A stretch of DNA of 64,000 nt, taken from assembly GCA_903825575.1 (NCBI GenBank), contig CAIKAW010000100.1:1-64000 (forward strand). Direction: 5' to 3'. Origin of the DNA: an uncultured bacterium. Lineage in GTDB: Bacteria; Actinomycetota; Actinomycetes; S36-B12; CAIKAW01. A model generated the notes under the pieces. It was given only the letters and a program-made list of their open reading frames with translations, did no database searches and was not told where the DNA came from. This document shows positions 8,505 to 17,961 of the stretch, one piece after another. A program made the translations under genes and the position numbers. How positions within the stretch are numbered: the stretch's first letter is position 1; each line of letters starts with the position of its first letter.

Positions 8505-9878
8505 TCAGGCGTGGGCGTGAAGGGGCTTGCCGGCAAGCGCTAGGTGGGCTTCGCCCAGTGCTTCGTTCTGGGTGGGGTGTGCGTGGATCAGCGTAGCGAC
8601 ATCTTGTGGATGGGCTTCCCAGTTGGTGATCAACTGGGCTTCGCCAATCAACTCCCCAACGCGGGAACCGACCATATGCACGCCTACGACAGGTCCGTCG
8701 CCGTTACGCACCAACTTGATAAACCCGGCGGTGTCTAGAATCTGACTCTTACCGTTGCCGCCGAGGTTGTACTCGTAAGTAGTTACGTCGTCGCCATATT
8801 TCGCACGAGCGGCAGCCTCCGTAAGTCCGACGCTTGCCACCTCAGGTTCGCAATAGGTGACGCGCGGGATACCGGTTTCGTCGATGGTCGCGGGGGACAG
8901 CCCAGCTACCTCCTCGGCAACGAAGATGCCTTGAGCAAAGCCGCGGTGCGCAAGTTGTAGGCCGGGAACGATGTCGCCGACCGCGAAGATGTTGCCCACT
9001 CCCGTGCGAAGTCGATCATCGACGGTGACGAAGCCGCGGTCGAGTGCGATTCCGTGTTCGGCGAACCCCATTGCATCCGTTACCGGTCCGCGTCCGACGG
9101 CGACCAGGAGCAGATCGGCATCCAAGATCTCGCCGTTCTCCAGGGTGACGTTGACGCCCTGTTCGGTTTGAGTCGCGTTCGCGAATCGGACTCCGGTCTT
9201 GAATGCGATCCCGCGCTTACGGAAGGCTCGTTCGAGCGCCTTGGAGCAGGTCTCGTCCTCCGCTGGAACCAGATGGGGCAAAGCTTCAATGATTGTTACT
9301 TCGGCACCGAATGAACGCCAGACGCTCGCGAACTCCACGCCGATCACGCCACCACCAAGCACAATCACTCGTGCAGGAATGTAGTCGAGGCTGAGCGCTT
9401 GATCGCTGGAAATAATCCTGCCACCGAGCGCAAGTCCAGGAAGGCTGCGCGAGTAAGAACCCGTGGCCAGTACGACATTTCGGCCGACGTAGCGAGTGCC
9501 GCCGACTTCAATGGCGTCCGCAGAAACTAGCGTGCCGCGGCCTTCGACATAGGTGACATCGCGGGACTTGACGAGTCCCTGAAGTCCCTTGTAGAGGCGG
9601 CCAACGACACCATCCTTGTATTTGTTTACGCCTTCCATATCGATACCTGATAGCAAGGACAAGACGCCGAACTTCGCACCATCCCGGGCGCTATCAGCGA
9701 CCTCGGCAGCATGTAGAAGTGCCTTAGTCGGGATGCAGCCTCGATGCAGGCACGTACCGCCCAACTTGTCCTGTTCAATCAGCACCACATCGAGCCCAAG
9801 TTGGGCACCGCGCAAGGCGCAGGCGTAGCCCCCGCTGCCGCCACCGAGAATCACGATGTCGTGGATCTGGTCGCTCAC
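8505..9878 (-). CDS. lpd: Dihydrolipoyl dehydrogenase (E3)
   Basis: FAD-dependent enzyme that reoxidises dihydrolipoamide with NAD+. The 457-residue protein has the FAD-binding GGGSGGY motif (12-18), the redox disulfide C43/C48 in [13 protein letters not shown], the NAD-binding [13 protein letters not shown] motif, the FAD-phosphate motif GNIFAVGDI, and the C-terminal His/Glu pair in [13 protein letters not shown] that serves as acid-base catalyst. The GTG start follows GGGAGGTCC. It precedes sucB by 19 nt in one operon, so E2 and E3 are made together; no E1 gene is in the window. Confidence 0.97.
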   Translation of the reverse strand: MSDQIHDIVILGGGSGGYACALRGAQLGLDVVLIEQDKLGGTCLHRGCIPTKALLHAAEVADSARDGAKFGVLSLLSGIDMEGVNKYKDGVVGRLYKGLQGLVKSRDVTYVEGRGTLVSADAIEVGGTRYVGRNVVLATGSYSRSLPGLALGGRIISSDQALSLDYIPARVIVLGGGVIGVEFASVWRSFGAEVTIIEALPHLVPAEDETCSKALERAFRKRGIAFKTGVRFANATQTEQGVNVTLENGEILDADLLLVAVGRGPVTDAMGFAEHGIALDRGFVTVDDRLRTGVGNIFAVGDIVPGLQLAHRGFAQGIFVAEEVAGLSPATIDETGIPRVTYCEPEVASVGLTEAAARAKYGDDVTTYEYNLGGNGKSQILDTAGFIKLVRNGDGPVVGVHMVGSRVGELIGEAQLITNWEAHPQDVATLIHAHPTQNEALGEAHLALAGKPLHAHA

Positions 9879-9947
9879 GGCACGGACCTCCCTCAGGGTG
9901 ATGGAGCCCTATCTTCGCATTCCAGCGGCTCGGAAGATCCGACAGGG

Positions 9948-11453
9948 TCAGCCCTGCGAAAGTGCCCGAGCCAGTTCGACGAAGGTGCGAACGGGTAGCC
10001 CGGTTGCACCCTTTGGGGTGAAGCCGTACGGGGCACTGTTGTTCTCTGCCGGTCCAGCAATATCGATGTGGACCCATTTAGTCCCGACTGGAACGAACTC
10101 GTTGAGGAAGATTGCCGCCGCGAGCATGCCCCCCTTGCGGTCTCCCAGATTGGCAATATCGGCAATCTGCGAATCAAGCGTCGCACGGATCTCGACCGGC
10201 ATAGGCATCGGCCACATCGGTTCGCCCGCGCGTTCAGCGGCCTGAAGTACCGCGTTGCTGGACGCCTGGTGATTGGTCATGACACCTGCCGTGCGCACAC
10301 CCAATGCGACTGTTTGGGCGCCGGTAAGTGTTGCAACATCAACGAGCAAGTCCGGCTTATCCTCGGCTGCCCTTACCAGGGCGTCAGCCAAGATGAGTCG
10401 GCCTTCTGCATCGGTGTCTATCACCTCGACAGTGCGGCCGCCGTAGTGAGTGATGACGTCTCCCGGTCGTTGGGCTGCACCAGACGGCATATTCTCGGCC
10501 GTCGGCAGCCAACCGGTGACATGGATCGGCAACCCCAGATCGGCAATCGCGATCACGGCACCGAAAACCGATGCGGCACCGGCCATATCGATCTTCATGG
10601 CGTGCATATTCAATGCTGGCTTGATCGAAATGCCGCCGCTGTCGAACGTGATGCCTTTGCCGACTAGGGCAAGGTGAGTCGTCGCCTTGGGGTGACGGTA
10701 GCTGACCTGGATCAGTCTGGGTGGGTTCGCGGACCCTTGACCGACTGCCAAGATGCCCCCGAAGCCGCCCTCGAGCAGTTGTACGTCATCAAGAACAGTG
10801 ACTTCAATCGCGTGTTCGCCCGCAGCAGCGACCACAACGTCAGCCAGAGCTTCTGGGTTTAGGTGCGAGGAAGGAGTGTTGACCAGGTCGCGCACCAGTA
10901 TTACGGCATTGGCGACGATCTGTGCGCTGTTCAGCGCTTCCCGCCACTCGACGGCCTTCGGGTCCGCAACCACGACCGTGACGCTGCTGGTACTGGCCTT
11001 GCGTTCTTTGGTGCCTGCGCCACGGAACTGCTCGAACGTATATCCGCCCAAGAGCGCACCTTCTACGATCGCGCCGCAATCGCCGGGCTGTTCGGTCGGC
11101 AAAGCAAAAGCAATTCGCTTGGTCCCAACCAACGCTCGGGCGGCATCACCGGCAGCCGTGCGCAACCCGTTAGCCGGTATGCCGCTGCCCGCTACCGCTG
11201 AGCCGAGACCGACGGCGACCACCACGGGGGCAACGCTGATTCCGGTGCCGGGGATTCTGACGACTTCACCGCACCGCCCAGTTGCTCCAAGCGCCGCTAA
11301 TGCTGCGCTGAGCTTCTTGACCACAGCTGGTTTCAAAGGCACCGCACTTTGAACGACAGCTATGGCCTTACCGCGGCCTGGCGAGATTCCGACTACTAGC
11401 GCGTCGACTTTGAGGGTGGCTGGGTCGGAGGCGCTCAATGCGAAGGTAGTCAT
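9948..11453 (-). CDS. pepA: Leucyl aminopeptidase, M17 family
   Basis: Cytosolic metallo-aminopeptidase of 501 residues that removes N-terminal residues from peptides. The N-terminal macro-like domain (1 to about 170) is followed by the catalytic domain with metal ligands in GKGITFDSGGISIKP and MKIDMAGAA, and the signature NTDAEGRLILADAL, which carries the Asp and Glu ligands plus the catalytic Arg. All ligands are intact. The ATG follows AAGGATTCAA. The gene is divergent from gcvT and upstream of lpd-sucB; mycobacterial pepB occupies the same position. Confidence 0.95.
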   Translation of the reverse strand: MTTFALSASDPATLKVDALVVGISPGRGKAIAVVQSAVPLKPAVVKKLSAALAALGATGRCGEVVRIPGTGISVAPVVVAVGLGSAVAGSGIPANGLRTAAGDAARALVGTKRIAFALPTEQPGDCGAIVEGALLGGYTFEQFRGAGTKERKASTSSVTVVVADPKAVEWREALNSAQIVANAVILVRDLVNTPSSHLNPEALADVVVAAAGEHAIEVTVLDDVQLLEGGFGGILAVGQGSANPPRLIQVSYRHPKATTHLALVGKGITFDSGGISIKPALNMHAMKIDMAGAASVFGAVIAIADLGLPIHVTGWLPTAENMPSGAAQRPGDVITHYGGRTVEVIDTDAEGRLILADALVRAAEDKPDLLVDVATLTGAQTVALGVRTAGVMTNHQASSNAVLQAAERAGEPMWPMPMPVEIRATLDSQIADIANLGDRKGGMLAAAIFLNEFVPVGTKWVHIDIAGPAENNSAPYGFTPKGATGLPVRTFVELARALSQG

Positions 11454-11505
11454 TTGAATCCTTGCGCGAGGGTGAGACGTGTGATCTGACAGTGAACAAG
11501 ACTAG

Positions 11506-11511
11506 TAGCGT
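11506..11511 (+). promoter_or_regulatory. TAGCGT -10 element, leaderless start of gcvT
   Basis: TAGCGT, then TGCCCC, then the ATG; no ribosome-binding site is possible in the 6-nt gap. Confidence 0.6.
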
Positions 11512-11517
11512 TGCCCC

Positions 11518-12645
11518 ATGACCCAAGTCCCGGATGCCGCCCAGCTCACCTCGCCGCTCCACGACCGCCACCTTGCGCTAGGGGCAAAGCTTGGAGATTT
11601 TGGCGGCTGGTTGATGCCACTGGAATACCCCGGTGGGGGAGTCGTCGAAGAGCACCGCGCCGTTAGGGAACGGGTCGGGTTGTTCGACGTTTCGCACTTG
11701 GGCAAGTTCACCGTCACCGGACCCGGAGCGCGCGATCTGGTCGATCGGGTGCTCACCAACGACACGCAGCGAATTGCCCCTGGCCGGGCGCAGTACTCGA
11801 CCCTGTGCAACCAAAGCGGCGGAGTTGTTGACGACCTATATCTGTATCTGAACAGCGACGATGACGTCTTCATAATCCCGAACGCGTCAAATGCGACAAC
11901 AGTGGTCGCGGCAGTGTCAGCGGCGGCCCCGCCAAATGTTGCTGTAGTCAACCGACACCGTGACTTTGCCGTGATCGCGGTCCAAGGTCCGCGTTCGGCT
12001 GACCTGCTCGATGCCGCTGGACTGCCAAGCAAGATGACTTTTGCGTCCTTCGTCGTAATCGAGCGCGATGGGGTGGCGGTTCAGGTATGTAGGACCGGGT
12101 ATAGCGGTGAACACGGCTACGAATTGGTACTTCCAGCCGATGCTGCCGGTGCACTTTGGGATGACCTAATGATTTTGGGGCGCCCGTATGGCGTGCTGCC
12201 TTGCGGTCTTGGAGCGAGGGACACGCTGCGCACTGAGATGGGATACCCGCTCCATGGCCAGGATCTCTCGCCCACGATTACGCCCGTCCAAGCAGGGATC
12301 ACTTGGGCAGTGGGTTGGAAGAAGCCCGAATTCATCGGCCGCGACGCGCTGTTGGCCGAACGCGAAGCCGGACCGGTTCGCAGGGCATGGGGATTGCTCG
12401 TGCTAGAGCGCGGAATCCCGCGTGCCCACATGCAGGTACGACTTCCAGCCGCTGACCCCTTGACTGGTGCGGTGATTGGCGAAGTGACTAGCGGGACGTT
12501 TTCGCCGACACTGAAAGTGGGGATTGCCTTGGCCTTGCTGGACTCCGCAGTCCAAGAGGGCGATGAAGTCGTGATCGATGTGCGCGGTCGTGCCACGGCC
12601 GCCAGGGTGGTTAAGCCGCCGTTTGTTGCTTCCAACCCTCGGTGA
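11518..12645 (+). CDS. gcvT: Aminomethyltransferase, glycine cleavage T protein
   Basis: T protein of the glycine cleavage system: it moves the aminomethyl group from the lipoyl arm of GcvH to tetrahydrofolate, releasing ammonia. The 375-residue protein contains the folate-binding motifs: FGGWLMPLEYPGGGVVEEH near the N-terminus, VGLFDVSHLGKF, and RTGYSGEHGYELVLP in the middle, which carries the substrate-contacting acidic residue region. The domain order and length are canonical. GcvP and GcvH are not in the window. No glycine riboswitch is visible upstream; instead the ATG is 6 nt after a -10-like TAGCGT. Confidence 0.95.
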   Translation: MTQVPDAAQLTSPLHDRHLALGAKLGDFGGWLMPLEYPGGGVVEEHRAVRERVGLFDVSHLGKFTVTGPGARDLVDRVLTNDTQRIAPGRAQYSTLCNQSGGVVDDLYLYLNSDDDVFIIPNASNATTVVAAVSAAAPPNVAVVNRHRDFAVIAVQGPRSADLLDAAGLPSKMTFASFVVIERDGVAVQVCRTGYSGEHGYELVLPADAAGALWDDLMILGRPYGVLPCGLGARDTLRTEMGYPLHGQDLSPTITPVQAGITWAVGWKKPEFIGRDALLAEREAGPVRRAWGLLVLERGIPRAHMQVRLPAADPLTGAVIGEVTSGTFSPTLKVGIALALLDSAVQEGDEVVIDVRGRATAARVVKPPFVASNPR

Positions 12646-12673
12646 TTTGAACTGGGCAGCGACGCCGTCCACA

Positions 12674-12693
12674 GATCAGCTTCGCGGCTGATC
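12674..12693. terminator. 7-bp hairpin after gcvT
   Basis: GATCAGC and GCTGATC pair around TTCGCG, 28 nt after the gcvT stop. It lacks a U-tract and could equally be an operator for the next gene. Confidence 0.3.
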
Positions 12694-12746
12694 CGTAGTC
12701 GCAGTTACGCGTAGGAATAGCGCATCCCGATTTCCGCGGAGGCGGT

Positions 12747-13475
12747 ATGCGTAAGCACCGATTTCTGATGACGTTGCTTTTCCTTGGATCACTCTTGTTC
12801 ACACCGGCTGCCCTTGCGGCCGCTCCTCCCACCCCGTGGTCTGACGTGCAGCGGATTCTCAACGGTGCTCGCGTCGGTCATCCGGGAAGCGGGCCCAGCG
12901 GACGAGTTGCCGTAGCACACGCATATGTCTCGCGCGTTGCACTTGGTCTGGTTGCTGGGCGGCATCCGTACGGGGTCAATGAAATCGCCATCGTCACCCA
13001 AGATCAGCAGGACACAGTCTGGTGCGTACCAGCCGCAACTCGGGCGGTACTTTCCGCATTCATAACCCGGCTACCGACACAACGCTACCTGTCGCTACTC
13101 GAAGGTACCGACTGGCTCGGCACGTACCTAGATCGAGTGCCAGTCGTCCTGAACCACTATCAGGCGCGGATCAGTTACGAGTACCGATTTGTGTTCAGTG
13201 TCACCGAGTATCGCGAACGGGTGCGCACGGATGTTGATATGTATCGGGCTCCTTTGATCTTCAGCGTCGACCCAAGATTGTTGCCTTGGTATAGAAGTCT
13301 CGGCGTCGGCGCGGGTAATCACGCTGTCGTTGGCTATGGCTATGCGTTTATGCCTCGCTTTGCTGGGATCAGCGTTTGGGATCCGTCCGGGCTACCCCAA
13401 GCCGGACGGCACATAGTGGGTGTTGGCGCGCTGTGGCAGGCAGGCGCCCCGATGCACCATCCAATGGTCGCGTGA
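12747..13475 (+). CDS. Secreted C39-like (papain-fold) cysteine peptidase-like protein
   Basis: A 242-residue protein with a clear signal peptide (MRKHRF, hydrophobic core, cleavage near ALAAAP at about 24-26). The mature part has a candidate papain-fold triad: C93 in QDTVWCVPAAT (the Q/C spacing of an oxyanion hole plus nucleophile), H192 in GAGNHAVVGYGY and D212 in VWDPSG. This order and the NHAVVGYGY context match C39-like peptidase domains. The substrate is unknown; it acts outside the membrane. GGAGG sits 5 nt before the ATG. The stop overlaps the start of the following lipoprotein gene, implying coupled production. Confidence 0.7.
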   Translation: MRKHRFLMTLLFLGSLLFTPAALAAAPPTPWSDVQRILNGARVGHPGSGPSGRVAVAHAYVSRVALGLVAGRHPYGVNEIAIVTQDQQDTVWCVPAATRAVLSAFITRLPTQRYLSLLEGTDWLGTYLDRVPVVLNHYQARISYEYRFVFSVTEYRERVRTDVDMYRAPLIFSVDPRLLPWYRSLGVGAGNHAVVGYGYAFMPRFAGISVWDPSGLPQAGRHIVGVGALWQAGAPMHHPMVA

Positions 13476-14602
13476 TCGCGATGCGAAATCTAAGAGCAAT
13501 CTCTTGGCTGGCTTTGGTACCTCTCGTGGTTGTCGGCTGTGCGGCAGTTAAAGCCCAAGCGCCTGACTCGTCTAGGCAACTAGCGCCGATTGCGCTAAGC
13601 CCCATTCAGTTGAAGATTCCCAATGCTGAGGTCGTCGCTGCGTGGGCTCTGCCCAACGACATGTTCTTAAGCAAATACGGCGCAGTTCGCCTCGGTGACC
13701 AGGTCGCGTTCGGCACGGATGTCGATGCCGCGGGTTCGCAGCCGGGGGCAGCGGCCCGGGGCAACTTCGGCGTGATTTCGCTTCAGACCGGCCGCTTACA
13801 GCTCCTGCCGGCATTACTCCTTGGCGCCTGGACCAATCTGATTACCGGAACCGACGGGTACTGGATCCGCACAGAAACCCGACCCAGCACCCAGGCGTGT
13901 GGCCGAACCGATGGCGCCTGTACTGAGTGGTTGATTGCTGCCACGCCGGCAACGGGCGGACCAACATTTGTCCTCGACGGTGGAGTCACCTCGGCGGAAG
14001 CCGTGAACATTCCTCGGGTCGTGACAAGCTCGCTCGGTGTTGCTTGGCAGCGACCGGTCGCAGGTGGCCAGAGTGAAGTCGTCTGGTGGCGGGCCGGATT
14101 CGATCGGCCGCTGGTGGTCGGCGGGGCATCCGGTCAAGGACAACTAGCTGGAACAGTTAGTGGCTGGCTGCTTGCAACCATGTGGGGTCGCGGACCGACA
14201 TTGCTGGACGTCGGGAAAGGCGTTTCGGTCGCATCCCCGGCCCTGAATGCACTAGTGGCGGGCCCGAGTTCTCTCGCCTATGCCGTACCAGCCGAAACTG
14301 ATGCCCTGCCCGGGACTTCTGACATTGATGTGGGCCAAGTCGTCGGCGGGAAACTGGTCGGAAAACTAATCGCGCAGGTTTCCGATGTTTACGGCTTGGG
14401 TTGGGCAGACTCTCTGAACTTGCTGGTCGCCACACCTAACGGCACGTCGCTGGTTCCAATCAACGGGGCTCCGATCATCCCCCTGCCGGCGGTAGGGGAG
14501 TTCACTTCACACGCGAACGGAGCCGGTGCCGTGATTGCAGTTGCTGGTGAGCGCGGCGAAATTGGGATCGCAGTAGTTAAACCAGCAGGCGCCGCTAGGT
14601 GA
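13472..14602 (+). CDS. Putative lipoprotein of unknown function, coupled to the C39-like gene
   Basis: About 376 residues beginning at a GTG that overlaps the previous stop (GTGA); an ATG three codons later (13481) is an equally fair start. Either way the N-terminus is a short lipoprotein signal with lipobox VVGC, so the mature protein is probably lipid-anchored to the outer face of the membrane. The rest is rich in Gly/Ala/Val and short beta-strand-like runs with repeated aromatic-Gly spacing (for example VAWALPNDMFLSKYGAV, LLGAWTNLITGTDGYWI), suggesting a beta-propeller-like fold; one Cys pair (QACGRTDGACTEW) may form a disulfide. I do not recognise a family. The 3' end overlaps the convergent CobT-like gene by 8 nt. 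Confidence 0.7.
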   Translation: MIAMRNLRAISWLALVPLVVVGCAAVKAQAPDSSRQLAPIALSPIQLKIPNAEVVAAWALPNDMFLSKYGAVRLGDQVAFGTDVDAAGSQPGAAARGNFGVISLQTGRLQLLPALLLGAWTNLITGTDGYWIRTETRPSTQACGRTDGACTEWLIAATPATGGPTFVLDGGVTSAEAVNIPRVVTSSLGVAWQRPVAGGQSEVVWWRAGFDRPLVVGGASGQGQLAGTVSGWLLATMWGRGPTLLDVGKGVSVASPALNALVAGPSSLAYAVPAETDALPGTSDIDVGQVVGGKLVGKLIAQVSDVYGLGWADSLNLLVATPNGTSLVPINGAPIIPLPAVGEFTSHANGAGAVIAVAGERGEIGIAVVKPAGAAR

Positions 14603-15518
14603 CGACGGAGATCATCTCAACTGCGGCACGCAATGCATCGGCGGCAATTTGGACGCCAAAGCCGCCGCCTTGTCTGATCTCCAGATCTAAAAGTGGTGCT
14701 AAATCTAGGCGGTCCAACGCCATTGCGTGCGCCGGTTCCGGCGTGACCTGGCTAGCGGCCCACCACAGCGTTGACCGATACGAGATGCGTTGTCCGATGA
14801 GCGCTGCGGCCGCGGGTAGCAGATCGTCGAGAATGACCGGGGTTTGCCGGATCGCCGACTGGAGCAGAAACCCGGCCATACCGGCGGCGACATTCGACTC
14901 CGTAGCAGCAAGCAGGCCGATCGGGTCGGAAATGTGATGGCGCCCGGCGCGCATCAGGTCGCGAACGATAGCGGCCTTGCGCATCCAAAGGGCGTCGTCT
15001 ATTCCTAGGCCTCGTCCGGTGACGGTCGCAACGTCGCTACCGCAAAGCAGGCCCACGATTGTCGCTGCCGAGGTGGTGGAGCCCGGGCCAGTAGCTGCAA
15101 GCAGAAACAAGCCGGTACCAGCATCGACTTCAGTGTCCGCCAACGCTCTACCTGCATTGAAGGCGACCATGATCGCTTCACGATCGACAGCCGGATCGGT
15201 TAGCGGCGCTATGTCAACGACATGAGTCGAATAGCGATTCAGGTGCGGATTGACCTGTACTGACATTGATCCAAGGTCAGGTTCGGCCGCCAGACTGCTG
15301 ACCGCAGCGCCACTGCGGTGGGTTCCGGAAAACACGATTAATCGAGTGCGCTCCGGGAATGTTGGCGGGCAGTTCGACTGCGCTCCGGCCAACCATGCAC
15401 ACAAATCCGCCATCCGGCCCAAGGATCGAGTCTGGGCGTGGGTGGCATTAACGCTGTCGGCGTCAAGCAACTGGATGCGATCGGAGATGTCGGCCCCGTC
15501 TAGTTCGGGTGAACTCAC
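14595..15518 (-). CDS. CobT-like protein lacking both catalytic glutamates
   Basis: Related to nicotinate-nucleotide:dimethylbenzimidazole phosphoribosyltransferase (CobT), which makes alpha-ribazole-phosphate for the lower ligand of B12. Recognisable blocks are SLGRMADLCAWLAGAQ (32-47), TGPGSTTSAATIVGLLCG (143-160) and PLLDLEIRQGGGFGVQIA near the C-terminus. However, the segment normally containing GDHGV is degenerate (FSGTHRSG), the following Tyr-Pro-rich stretch is missing, the Glu of the usual GEMGIGNTT motif aligns with A142, and the Glu of the usual LGEGTGA motif aligns with G285. At 307 residues it is about 40 shorter than typical CobT. A changed or non-catalytic role is likely. The GTG start overlaps the S-component stop (GTGA), placing it last in the B12-riboswitch operon. 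Confidence 0.8.
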   Translation of the reverse strand: MSSPELDGADISDRIQLLDADSVNATHAQTRSLGRMADLCAWLAGAQSNCPPTFPERTRLIVFSGTHRSGAAVSSLAAEPDLGSMSVQVNPHLNRYSTHVVDIAPLTDPAVDREAIMVAFNAGRALADTEVDAGTGLFLLAATGPGSTTSAATIVGLLCGSDVATVTGRGLGIDDALWMRKAAIVRDLMRAGRHHISDPIGLLAATESNVAAGMAGFLLQSAIRQTPVILDDLLPAAAALIGQRISYRSTLWWAASQVTPEPAHAMALDRLDLAPLLDLEIRQGGGFGVQIAADALRAAVEMISVVT

Positions 15519-16315
15519 GGCGTCGCTACCGGTAAAGGTTGGACGCCGAACTTCGCGCGGCGCGCGCCTCGTCGGAGTGCAATCATTAGTGGGCGACCTG
15601 CGACAAGTACAAGCGTCACCGTCACTGCCGCACGAACCAGATCAAATCCAAGCGACGTGGCCAGATTGAACGTCAGCCAATGCGCAAGATTTACAGACAC
15701 CGCGCCGCCCGGAACGTAGGCCAACTTAGACGCGGTTCCGCCGGCCCACGGCCAGAACCAAAGGTTCAGCAACCAGCCATAGGCCAGTGACGACACGACC
15801 GCATAACCAGCCAGCAGCCAGGTTTCAGCACGACCCCGCCAGGCCGGAAGCAGTCCGGCCCCAATGCCGAGCCAGCCGGCCCCAAGCATTTGGAAGGGAA
15901 GCCAAGGGCCGACGCCGGCAGTGAGTAAGGCGGACACGAAGAGGCCGAGACTGCCCAACGCGAAGCCAAATCCCGGTCCTAGGACGCGCGCACCCAGAAT
16001 GACTATGAACCACATCGGTTCTAGGCCGGCGTGACCAACTCCGAGTGGTCGTAAGGCGGCATCAACGGCTATGAGCACGCCTAGAGTCGCCACGGCTTTG
16101 GCATCGAGCCCACCGTCTGCGACGTCGGCAAGCACAACCACGACGACGAGTGGAAGCAGAAGAGCGAATAGCCAGGTGGTAGCGCCCGGATGCCCTGCGA
16201 TGCTGCTGCCTGGAGCTGCAAGGAACGGCCAGCCAAACGCAGCGATGCCGATCGCCGAAGCTACGACGAGCACCAACAAAGTGCGTGGTCGCAGCGGAAC
16301 CGCACGATCTCTCAT
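15515..16315 (-). CDS. ECF transporter S component (substrate-binding membrane subunit)
   Basis: A 266-residue very hydrophobic protein with about six to eight membrane segments. The central LGARVLGPGFGFALGSLGLFVSALLT and GPWLPFQMLGAGWLGIGAGLLP region has the small-residue-rich helices typical of ECF S components, and the position between the ECF ATPase and a cobalamin-related gene fixes the role. It is longer than the usual 180-200 residues because of extra N- and C-terminal hydrophobic stretches. The substrate is inferred to be a corrinoid or B12 precursor from the upstream riboswitch. The ATG overlaps the stop of the ATPase gene (ATGA). Confidence 0.8.
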   Translation of the reverse strand: MRDRAVPLRPRTLLVLVVASAIGIAAFGWPFLAAPGSSIAGHPGATTWLFALLLPLVVVVVLADVADGGLDAKAVATLGVLIAVDAALRPLGVGHAGLEPMWFIVILGARVLGPGFGFALGSLGLFVSALLTAGVGPWLPFQMLGAGWLGIGAGLLPAWRGRAETWLLAGYAVVSSLAYGWLLNLWFWPWAGGTASKLAYVPGGAVSVNLAHWLTFNLATSLGFDLVRAAVTVTLVLVAGRPLMIALRRGARRAKFGVQPLPVATP

Positions 16316-17961
16316 CCAGCATCTCCGACGCTGCGGGCAACTTGTGAAACCGTCAGCCACTTTTCTGGTGCTAGCACCTTTGCGATCTGCGGTGCAAACA
16401 ACGGTGAGGAAACGATGACGTCTTCGGCTGGGCCATCAGCTACAACTTCGCCCTCGGCAAGGACAACTACGCGGGTGGCAACTTGCGCGACTAGCTCAAC
16501 ATCGTGGGTGGCCAACACAATCGCGTGGCCGGTCCCAGCCAAGCGAGTGAGGATCTGGACAAGGCGTTCCTTGGCTGCATAGTCAAGGCCACGAGTCGGT
16601 TCGTCTAGCAGCAGTAGCGGTGGTTCCCCAACGAGTACGACAGCCAATGCCAACGCAAGTCGCTGACCCTCAGATAGGTCTCGCGGATGAGACTGCGGAT
16701 CGATGTCGGCGGCCATCTCCGCCAAGAGCGCCGCTGTTGCTCCGGTGGCTAGGCCAGCATCGACATCCGCGGCCTCACATTCGGCCGCCACTGTGTTGGC
16801 GTAGAGCAAGTCAGTCGGGTCCTGCGGCACGAGCCCAATGCGATGAACCAAGCGGCGGCCAGCCAAGGTAGTGGGGTCGGCACCGAGCACGCGCACCTGA
16901 CCGGTCCGAGCCGGAACCAAACCGACCAGCGCCGCGAGCAGGGTGGATTTACCAGCACCATTTCGGCCCATCAGCGCCACAACTTCACCTCGCGCGGCCG
17001 CTAGGTCGACCCCGGCAAGGGCAACTATGCGGCCGTAGGTCACTACAACTCCGGTCAGCGTGGCCACCGTCTCTGGTGGTCCAACGGATTCGGTGACGGA
17101 AGATTCGGGGGTGGCGTGTGGAACCAACCGCAACGGTGGTCGGCGGCCGGCAAGGTCCGAGCGCATTTCGGTGGCCGCCCGGCGGGCATCCCTAATGGTC
17201 AGCGGCAGCGGGGTCCATCCGGCTAGGCGTCCGAGTTCGACGATCGGTGGCGCAACTGGGGCGTGCCGCATGATTTCAGCTGGGTTGCCAGTTACCAGCG
17301 CCCTTCCGTCGCCAGGGACGATGACGATTCGGTCCGCATACTGAACGACCCGCTCGAGTCGGTGTTCGGCGAGCAATACGGTCAGGCCGAGGTCGTGGAC
17401 TAGTCGATGCAAAACACTGAGCACTTCTTCGGCTGCACCAGGGTCGAGTGCGCTTGTTGGTTCATCTAGCACCAAGACGCGCGGATGCATTGTGAGCACT
17501 GAGCCGATCGCTACCCGCTGGCGTTCACCGCCAGAAAGTGTGCGTAGTGGTCGACGCCGCAAGTCGGCTAGTCCCAACAGATCAAGGGTTTCTTCCACTC
17601 GCCGTCGCATCACGTCGGGCTTGAGGCCTAGGCATTCCATTCCGTACGCCAACTCGTCCTCGACGTTGTCAGTGACAAATCCGCTCATCGGATCCTGCGG
17701 AACCACTCCGACGACATCAGCGAGTTCTCGTGGCGGATGCGTCTTAGTGTCTCGACCGGCAATGCTGACTTTGCCCAAGAGCGTGCCACCGGTGAAATGC
17801 GGGACCAAGCCATTGACGGCCTGAAGTAACGTTGATTTCCCACTGCCGGTTCGGCCGATCACCAGGCACAACTCACCTTCCGGAACGTGCAAGTCAACGT
17901 TCTGTAGTACCGGCTCTAGTGCGTCGGCGTATGTGATCGTCACGTTCTCGAATCTGATCAT
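16312..17961 (-). CDS. Fused double ATPase of an ECF transporter (EcfA1-EcfA2)
   Basis: A 549-residue cytoplasmic energising subunit with two ABC domains. Domain 1: Walker A GRTGSGKST (36-44), signature LSGGERQR, Walker B VLVLDEPTSALD. Domain 2: Walker A GRNGAGKST (past residue 300), signature LSEGQRLA, Walker B LLLLDEPTRGLD, and switch His in LATHDVE. Both sites look competent. The linker at about 260-300 is variable. The start MIRFENVTITY is chosen over a much longer frame because it overlaps the EcfT stop by ATGA and begins as other ABC domains do. Confidence 0.95.
   Translation of the reverse strand: MIRFENVTITYADALEPVLQNVDLHVPEGELCLVIGRTGSGKSTLLQAVNGLVPHFTGGTLLGKVSIAGRDTKTHPPRELADVVGVVPQDPMSGFVTDNVEDELAYGMECLGLKPDVMRRRVEETLDLLGLADLRRRPLRTLSGGERQRVAIGSVLTMHPRVLVLDEPTSALDPGAAEEVLSVLHRLVHDLGLTVLLAEHRLERVVQYADRIVIVPGDGRALVTGNPAEIMRHAPVAPPIVELGRLAGWTPLPLTIRDARRAATEMRSDLAGRRPPLRLVPHATPESSVTESVGPPETVATLTGVVVTYGRIVALAGVDLAAARGEVVALMGRNGAGKSTLLAALVGLVPARTGQVRVLGADPTTLAGRRLVHRIGLVPQDPTDLLYANTVAAECEAADVDAGLATGATAALLAEMAADIDPQSHPRDLSEGQRLALALAVVLVGEPPLLLLDEPTRGLDYAAKERLVQILTRLAGTGHAIVLATHDVELVAQVATRVVVLAEGEVVADGPAEDVIVSSPLFAPQIAKVLAPEKWLTVSQVARSVGDAG

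Noticed and set aside
11454-11517. Glycine riboswitch ahead of gcvT
   Set aside because: The gap is only 64 bp and lacks the conserved aptamer blocks.
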